Shown one piece after another: positions 37,498 to 42,698 of a DNA stretch of 42,698 bases. Location: positions 1 through 42,698 of the forward strand of contig NZ_JAAAXJ010000022.1 in the NCBI RefSeq assembly GCF_009910705.1, written 5' to 3'. Numbering within the stretch: the first letter of the stretch is position 1; every line of letters starts with the position of its first letter. A program made the translations under genes and the position numbers. This stretch comes from Microvirga arsenatis (lineage in GTDB: Bacteria; Pseudomonadota; Alphaproteobacteria; Rhizobiales; Beijerinckiaceae). A model generated the notes under the pieces. The model was given only the letters and a program-made list of their open reading frames with translations, searched no databases and was not told the origin of the DNA.

Positions 37498-39048
37498 ATG
37501 GCCGAAAAGCAAAAATTCTACATCACCACGGCTATCTCGTATCCGAATGGGGCTCCCCATATCGGCCATGCCTACGAGGTCGTCGCCTCGGACGCGATCG
37601 CCCGCTTCAAGCGCATCGACGGCTATGACGTGTTCTTCATGACCGGCACGGACGAGCACGGCCTCAAGATCCAGCAGACGGCGGACAAGAGCGGCACCAC
37701 GCCAAAAGCCTTCGTGGACGAGATGGCCGCCAAGTTCCGGGCCATGGCCGACCGGCTGAACTGCTCCTACGACCGCTTCATCCGCACCACCGACGCGGAC
37801 CACCTGCCCTCGACGCAGGAGCTGTGGCGCCGGATGCAGGAGAAGGGGGACATCTACCTTTCCAAGTATTCCGGCTGGTACTCGGTCCGGGACGAGGCCT
37901 ATTACGACGAAAGCGAGCTGACGAAGCAGCCCGACGGCAGCTGGCGTGCGCCGACAGGCACGCCTGTGGAATGGATCGAGGAGGAGAGCTACTTCTTCCG
38001 CCTCTCCGCCTACCAGGATCGCCTGCTCGCCCATTACGAGGCCAATCCCGACTTCATCAGCCCGGAGACCCGGCGCAACGAGATCACGAGCTTCGTTCGC
38101 TCGGGCCTGCAGGATCTCTCGATCAGCCGCACCACCTTCAACTGGGGCCTGCCGGTTCCTGGCGATCCGAAGCACGTGATGTATGTGTGGATCGACGCGC
38201 TGAACAACTATGTGACCGGCTGCGGCTTCCCGAACGAGAACGATCCGCGCTGGCGCTACTGGCCGGCGGACGTGCACATCATCGGCAAGGACATCGTGCG
38301 CTTCCACACGGTGTACTGGCCGGCCTTCCTCATGTCGGCGGAGCTGCCGCTGCCCAAGCGCGTTTTCGGCCACGGGTTCCTTCTCAACAAGGGCGAGAAG
38401 ATGTCGAAGTCGGTCGGCAACGTGGTCGATCCCTTCGATCTGGCCGATACCTATGGCGTCGACCAGATCCGCTACTTCTTCATGCGGGAAGTTCCCTTCG
38501 GGCAGGACGGCAACTACTCCCACGAGGCCATCGTCAACCGCATCAATGCGGATCTGGCGAACGACCTCGGCAACCTGGCGCAGCGCTCGCTGTCCATGAT
38601 CGCGAAGAATTGCGGGGCCGCCGTGCCGCAGCCGGGGGAGTTCACTCAGGCCGACCGGGACATGCTCTGGCTCGCCGATGCCCTGCCTGGAAAGGCAAGG
38701 GCTGCCATGAAGGACTTTGCGCTTCACACGACACTGTCGGAGATCTGGGCCGTTGTGGCGGAGGCCAACCGCTACTTCGCCTCCCAGGAGCCCTGGGTTC
38801 TGCGCAAGACCGACCCTGCCCGCATGAACACGGTGCTCTACGTTACCGCCGAGGTTCTGCGCGCCGTCGGAATCCTGGCCCAGCCCTTCGTGCCGGAGGC
38901 TGCGTCCAAGCTGCTCGATCTGCTGGCGGTGGCGCCGGAGGGCAGGGGCCTTGCGGCGGTCGGGCCCGAGCATCGCCTGGCCGCGGGGGTACCCCTTCCG
39001 CAACCGGCCCCGATTTTCCCGCGTTATGTCGAGGCGGAGGCGTCCTGA
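37498..39048 (+). CDS. metG: Methionyl-tRNA synthetase
   Basis: A 516-aa class I aminoacyl-tRNA synthetase. The HIGH motif is His21-Ile-Gly-His24 in [11 protein letters not shown], the substrate region [11 protein letters not shown] follows, and the KMSKS loop is residues 301-305 ([10 protein letters not shown]). The usual zinc-knuckle cysteines are missing, as in the short MetG type of alphaproteobacteria, and there is no C-terminal tRNA-binding extension. It lies 56 bp downstream of holB. Confidence 0.97.
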   Translation: MAEKQKFYITTAISYPNGAPHIGHAYEVVASDAIARFKRIDGYDVFFMTGTDEHGLKIQQTADKSGTTPKAFVDEMAAKFRAMADRLNCSYDRFIRTTDADHLPSTQELWRRMQEKGDIYLSKYSGWYSVRDEAYYDESELTKQPDGSWRAPTGTPVEWIEEESYFFRLSAYQDRLLAHYEANPDFISPETRRNEITSFVRSGLQDLSISRTTFNWGLPVPGDPKHVMYVWIDALNNYVTGCGFPNENDPRWRYWPADVHIIGKDIVRFHTVYWPAFLMSAELPLPKRVFGHGFLLNKGEKMSKSVGNVVDPFDLADTYGVDQIRYFFMREVPFGQDGNYSHEAIVNRINADLANDLGNLAQRSLSMIAKNCGAAVPQPGEFTQADRDMLWLADALPGKARAAMKDFALHTTLSEIWAVVAEANRYFASQEPWVLRKTDPARMNTVLYVTAEVLRAVGILAQPFVPEAASKLLDLLAVAPEGRGLAAVGPEHRLAAGVPLPQPAPIFPRYVEAEAS

Positions 39049-39095
39049 CGCGTCCGCTTTGATCGGCCCGCAGGGGCCCTCAGCGGAAGCGGGCG

Positions 39096-40427
39096 ATGTA
39101 TACGACCTTCATGTTCGCCACCGGGATCGAGAACAGCATCCCGACCATCAACAATGGCCGCACCCGCATCGATCAGATGGAGAAGTGCGGCCATTACAGG
39201 CACTGGAGAACCGATTTCGACCTCTTGGAGGAGCTCGACATCCAGGTTCTCCGCTATGGGCCGCCGCTGCATACGGCGTTCCTGGGCCCTGGGCGGCATG
39301 ACTGGTCCTTCGCGGACATGACATTCGCCGAGATTCGGCGGCGCAACATCATTCCCATCGTGGATCTCTGCCATTTCGGCGTGCCGGACTGGATCGGCAA
39401 CTTCCAGAACCCGGACTTCCCGGCGCTGTTCGCGGAATACGCCGGCGCCTTCGCGCGCCGCTTTCCCTGGGTCCAGCTCTACACCCCCGTCAACGAGATG
39501 TTCATCTGCGCCCAGTTCTCGGCCGCCTATGGGTGGTGGAACGAGCAATTGCGCAGCGATCAAGCTTTCGTGACCGCCCTCAAGCATATCGTGAAGGCCA
39601 ATGTGCTCGCCATGGAGCGGATCCTCGACGTCCGCCCCGATGCGCTGTTCATCCAGAGCGAGTCTTCAGAATATTTCCATGCCGAGAATCCTGCGGCCAT
39701 CAAGCCGGCCGAGATCATGAACGCGCGGCGGTTCCTGTCCCTCGACCTGAACTACGGCCGGCGGGTCGATTCCGAGATGTACGAGTTCCTGATGGACAAC
39801 GGCATGACCCGGGACGAGTACCATTTCTTCCTGAGCCGCTCGTCCCTGCGCCATCACTGCATCATGGGCAACGACTACTACGTCACCAACGAGCATCGGG
39901 TTAGGGCCGACGGCATGACCCGGGCCGCCGGGGACGTCTTCGGCTACGACGAGATCACCCGGCAATATTACGACCGCTACCGCTTGCCCGTCATGCACAC
40001 CGAGACCAACCTCATGGAGGGGCCCACGGGCGAGGAGGCGGTCAACTGGCTCTGGAAGCAATGGGCCAACGTGCTCCGGGTCCGCAACACCGGCGTGCCC
40101 ATCGTAGGCTTCACCTGGTACTCCCTCACCGATCAGATGGACTGGGACGTGGCTCTCAGGGAGGAGAACAACCGCGTCACGCCAGTCGGCCTCTACGATC
40201 TCGACCGCAACATCCGTCCCGTGGGGCGCTGCTACAAGCAGCTGATCCAGGACTGGTGCAACGTGCTCCCCGCCCAGAGCGTCTGCCTGACGGTGCCCGT
40301 CATCCGGCCGCACGACCTCGAGGAGAGCGCGGTCCGCCGTCATCAGGATCGCCTCCGGAAGATGCGCCGCAAGGAGGCGGGAGAGGACGACGAGCCGGCG
40401 GCAACCGCCCAGGGTGGGCATCGGTAG
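39096..40427 (+). CDS. Glycoside hydrolase family 1-like protein
   Basis: A 443-aa TIM-barrel protein resembling beta-glucosidases. Glu134 in YTPVNEMF is in the acid/base position (canonical NEP), and Glu303 in MHTETNLMEG is in the nucleophile position (canonical TENG). GFTWYSLTDQMDWD near the C-terminus matches the GH1 W-SL-DN-EW region. There is no signal peptide, so it is cytosolic. The two catalytic glutamates remain but their neighbours are altered, so the substrate may differ from a simple beta-glucoside. It stands between metG (47 bp) and tatD (66 bp) in the same direction. An extra C-terminal tail rich in Arg, Lys and Glu (about 415-443) is probably disordered. Confidence 0.75.
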   Translation: MYTTFMFATGIENSIPTINNGRTRIDQMEKCGHYRHWRTDFDLLEELDIQVLRYGPPLHTAFLGPGRHDWSFADMTFAEIRRRNIIPIVDLCHFGVPDWIGNFQNPDFPALFAEYAGAFARRFPWVQLYTPVNEMFICAQFSAAYGWWNEQLRSDQAFVTALKHIVKANVLAMERILDVRPDALFIQSESSEYFHAENPAAIKPAEIMNARRFLSLDLNYGRRVDSEMYEFLMDNGMTRDEYHFFLSRSSLRHHCIMGNDYYVTNEHRVRADGMTRAAGDVFGYDEITRQYYDRYRLPVMHTETNLMEGPTGEEAVNWLWKQWANVLRVRNTGVPIVGFTWYSLTDQMDWDVALREENNRVTPVGLYDLDRNIRPVGRCYKQLIQDWCNVLPAQSVCLTVPVIRPHDLEESAVRRHQDRLRKMRRKEAGEDDEPAATAQGGHR

Positions 40428-40493
40428 ACGAAGGCGCTGATCGGCTTTATTCAGCGTGTGCCGTTGCCGCCGCAGAGGAGGGCGCCTTCACCC

Positions 40494-41303
40494 ATGTTGG
40501 TCGACAGCCATTGCCATTTGGACTTCCCGGATTTCCAGAGCCGCCTGCCGGAGGTGCTGTCTGCTGCGGCGGCGGCCGGGGTCGGCCGGATGGTGACCAT
40601 CTCGACCCATGTGGCGCGCTATGAGACCTATCGGAGCCTTGCCGAGGCTCATACGAGCGTCTTCTGCACCGTGGGCACCCATCCGCACAATGCGGCGCTC
40701 GAACCGGACGTTCCGGCCGAGCGGATCGTGGATCTCTCGAGGCATCCCCGGTGCGTAGCCATCGGCGAGGCGGGCCTCGACTACCACTACGACAAGAGCC
40801 CGCGCGACGTGCAGCAGCGCGTCTTCCGCACGCATATCGAGGCCGCGCGAGAAGCCGGGCTGCCCCTGGTCGTCCATGCCCGGAATGCGGACGAGGACAT
40901 GATCCGGATCCTGTCGGACGAGATGGGGCGAGGGCGGTTCGATGCGGTTCTCCACTGCTTCTCGTCGGGCGAGAAGCTGGCCCAGGTCGGCGTCGAGCTG
41001 GGCCTCTACGTATCGTTCTCGGGCATCCTGACCTTTCGGAACTCCGAGGAGATCCGCCGGATCGCTGCATCGGTTCCCCACCATCGTCTGCTGGTGGAAA
41101 CGGATGCGCCCTACCTCGCCCCGGTCCCGCACCGCGGCAAGACCAACGAGCCTGCCTTCGTGGCTCACACGGCCCGTGTGCTGGCGGAGGTCATCGGCGC
41201 GTCCCCTGAGGCCGTCGCCGAACTCACGACTGCCAATTTCTACCGGCTCTTCTCCAAGGCGGCGGCTGCCGATGCCGAAAACGGGCGGGCGCTCGCGTCA
41301 TGA
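40494..41303 (+). CDS. tatD: TatD-family metal-dependent hydrolase/deoxyribonuclease
   Basis: A 269-aa amidohydrolase-fold protein. Metal ligands His6 and His8 are in VDSHCHLDF; the Glu is in AIGEAGLDYHYD, further histidines in LVVHARNAD and LHCFSSG, and the Asp in LLVETDAPYLAPVPHRGK. TatD proteins show 3'-5' nuclease activity or act in quality control. The ATG at 40494 has GAGGAGGG about 11 nt upstream. The end overlaps the next gene by 4 nt; metG, tatD and the MBL gene are a conserved set. Confidence 0.95.
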   Translation: MLVDSHCHLDFPDFQSRLPEVLSAAAAAGVGRMVTISTHVARYETYRSLAEAHTSVFCTVGTHPHNAALEPDVPAERIVDLSRHPRCVAIGEAGLDYHYDKSPRDVQQRVFRTHIEAAREAGLPLVVHARNADEDMIRILSDEMGRGRFDAVLHCFSSGEKLAQVGVELGLYVSFSGILTFRNSEEIRRIAASVPHHRLLVETDAPYLAPVPHRGKTNEPAFVAHTARVLAEVIGASPEAVAELTTANFYRLFSKAAAADAENGRALAS

Positions 41304-42100
41304 CGTTGCGGGTGACCATCCTGGGCTGCGGATCTTCCGCCGGCGTGCCAAGGGTCGGAGTCGGCTGGGGCGCCTGCGACCCGACCAATCCGCGGAACCG
41401 GCGCCGGCGCTGCTCGGCGCTGGTGGAGCGGATCGGCCCGGACGGTGCTGCCACGACCGTTCTGGTCGATACCGGCCCGGACGTGCGCGATCAGCTGCTG
41501 GAAGCCAATGTCCGCCGTCTGGACGCGGTTCTCTACACCCACGAGCATGCCGACCATATTCACGGGATCGACGACCTGCGGCCGCTCGCCATCGTCCAGC
41601 GCCAGCGCATCCCGGTCTACGCCGACAGGATGACGAGCGAACTGCTCCTGATGCGCTTCGGCTACTGCTTCGAAACGCCGGCCGGCAGCAGCTACCCGCC
41701 GATCCTGAAGATGCATCACCTGCAGCCAGGCACCACGACCATGGTTTCCGGCCCAGGAGGAGCCGTGGAGGCCGTGCCGTTCCGGATGGTCCACGGCGAC
41801 ATCGATGCACTGGGGTTCCGCTTCGGGAGCATCGCCTATGCGCCTGATGTGAGCCTGGTGCCGGAGGAGAGCCTGCCGTATCTGGAAGGGCTCGATGTGC
41901 TGATCCTCGACGCCTTGCGCTACACGCCGCACCCGACGCATTTCTCGGTGTCGGAGGCGCTCGACCTGATCGGGCGGGTCAGGCCGAAGCGCGCCATCCT
42001 GACGAACCTGCATACGGACCTGGACTATGAGGCGCTGCGCCGCGAGCTGCCGCCGCATATCGAGCCGGCTTATGACGGCCTGCAGATAGAAACCCGCTGA
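41300..42100 (+). CDS. Metallo-beta-lactamase-fold phosphodiesterase (PhnP-like)
   Basis: A 266-aa MBL-fold hydrolase. The metal motif is His81-x-His83-x-Asp85-His86 in THEHADHIHG; later ligands are in VHGD and LHTD. The N-terminal GCGSSAGVPRVG and the CDPTNPRNRRRRCSA segment match the PhnP/RNase Z-like branch that acts on phosphodiesters such as cyclic ribose phosphates. No phn genes are nearby, so the substrate is open. ATGA overlap with tatD. Confidence 0.9.
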   Translation: MTLRVTILGCGSSAGVPRVGVGWGACDPTNPRNRRRRCSALVERIGPDGAATTVLVDTGPDVRDQLLEANVRRLDAVLYTHEHADHIHGIDDLRPLAIVQRQRIPVYADRMTSELLLMRFGYCFETPAGSSYPPILKMHHLQPGTTTMVSGPGGAVEAVPFRMVHGDIDALGFRFGSIAYAPDVSLVPEESLPYLEGLDVLILDALRYTPHPTHFSVSEALDLIGRVRPKRAILTNLHTDLDYEALRRELPPHIEPAYDGLQIETR

Positions 42101-42195
42101 TGCTGCGGCGGTAAAGATGGTGGAGCGGGCCCCGTGAGGACAGGCAGTTCAGACCTCGCCAAACTGCCTTCAAAGGTTTTATGCCTGGGTGACCC

Positions 42196-42543
42196 ATGAG
42201 CCACGCGCCATCAGCAGATCGATATCCGCGCACGCCGGATGGGCGCTATTTCGTCGTTCGGGGTCGATTGTGGCGCCTGAGCAATCCGGATCTCGAGCCT
42301 GAGGAGCGGGAGCGCTTGGTTCGGGAGCTGATGGCAGCGCGCCGTGCCATCCGCAGCGTCAAGGACGATCCAGAGGCTTTGGCCATAGTCCGCGCTCGGG
42401 TCGATGCCGGAAAGCGGGCTCTCGGGGAACGTGGCCCGGTGTGGTGGAGAGACGGCGCGCCCGATTACAATCGGCAGCTGGTCCGGAACACTCCGTATGC
42501 TGAATGGTATGCTTCGCTCGCCACGAGGCCACCGACCGACTGA
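42196..42543 (+). CDS. Conserved hypothetical protein, 115 aa
   Basis: A hydrophilic 115-aa protein starting MSHAPSADRYPRTPDGRYFVVRGRLWRLSNPDL. The YFVVRGRLWR stretch looks like a short beta-hairpin; a charged helix follows (LEPEERERLVRELMAARRAIRSVKDD), then a Trp-rich segment (GPVWWRDGAPDYN). There are no Cys, no signal peptide and no membrane helix. Codon use fits the neighbours, so I take it as real. Similar small proteins are seen in rhizobia, but I do not know a function. It follows the MBL gene after 95 bp. Confidence 0.75.
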   Translation: MSHAPSADRYPRTPDGRYFVVRGRLWRLSNPDLEPEERERLVRELMAARRAIRSVKDDPEALAIVRARVDAGKRALGERGPVWWRDGAPDYNRQLVRNTPYAEWYASLATRPPTD

Positions 42544-42698
42544 TCCAGAGCCCCTGCGGGGAGAGATTTAAGTTCCATTTAGCTCTAGTCCCTAACAGGA
42601 TCCTCAACTGTAGCAGTGATTTAGCTGTCGTGGACATGTCAAGAACGACAGCAGGATGTGAGTGCCTACGGCATGCTCGCCGTCAAGAACGGGCCTTC

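Noticed and set aside
42552..42562. CCCC-TGC-GGGG as terminator of the last gene
   Set aside because: Four-base-pair stem with no T-run; too weak to call.
42635..42690. Repeated GTCAAGAACG near the right edge
   Set aside because: Two short copies of ten bases only; no array or element structure in the available sequence.

Overview
The window is a GC-rich, gene-dense chromosomal segment. It most resembles an alphaproteobacterium of the order Hyphomicrobiales (Rhizobiales), perhaps near Microvirga or Methylobacterium. The evidence is a heme-PAS FixL with FixJ and a FixK-type regulator, rhizobial-style ccoNOQP/ccoGHIS operons, a dac-tmk-holB-metG-tatD-MBL housekeeping cluster, and frequent ATGA start/stop overlaps. 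The genus is an inference; no rRNA is present.

Region 1 (1-13600) is an oxygen-response and microaerobic respiration island. Heme sensor kinase FixL and response regulator FixJ overlap on the + strand and are followed by a stand-alone receiver protein. A 19-bp perfect hairpin separates these from the convergent - strand genes. Read from right to left, those are ccoN-ccoO-ccoQ-ccoP (cbb3 oxidase), then ccoG-ccoH-ccoI-ccoS (assembly and copper supply), an MFS protein carrying the MxxxM/HxxxM copper motifs of CcoA, and fixK. Exact FNR/FixK boxes (TTGAT-N4-ATCAA) precede both ccoN and ccoG, so the wiring reads FixL-FixJ to FixK to the cco operons. The two very small subunits ccoQ (51 aa) and ccoS (49 aa) are present.

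Region 2 (13745-28334) is an aromatic-acid catabolic island. An IclR-family regulator is divergent from a 13-gene run: a five-component branched-chain-amino-acid-type ABC transporter followed by pcaD-C-H-G-I-J-F-B. These encode uptake and conversion of protocatechuate through the beta-ketoadipate pathway to succinyl-CoA and acetyl-CoA. An AraC-type PobR gene is divergent from pobA (4-hydroxybenzoate 3-hydroxylase), which feeds the pathway. Between pcaB and pobR lies an easily missed 55-aa protein with two DnaJ-type CxxCxGxG motifs.

Region 3 (28335-32600) is an iron-siderophore uptake cassette: a TonB-dependent receptor, an RhtX/FptX-type inner-membrane permease and a FhuF-like ferric-siderophore reductase. 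No biosynthesis genes are visible, so it may import siderophores made elsewhere in the genome or by other organisms.

Region 4 (32601-42698) holds tRNA-Ser(UGA) and then cell-envelope and housekeeping genes: an RlpA-like lipoprotein, a D,D-carboxypeptidase, tmk, holB, metG, tatD, a metallo-beta-lactamase-fold phosphodiesterase and a conserved hypothetical protein. An unusual GH1-like glycosidase sits between metG and tatD. I saw no insertion sequences, phage genes, CRISPR arrays or plasmid functions. The parts most worth a second look are the CcoA-like copper importer, the orphan receiver next to FixLJ, the mini DnaJ zinc-finger protein and the GH1-like gene.
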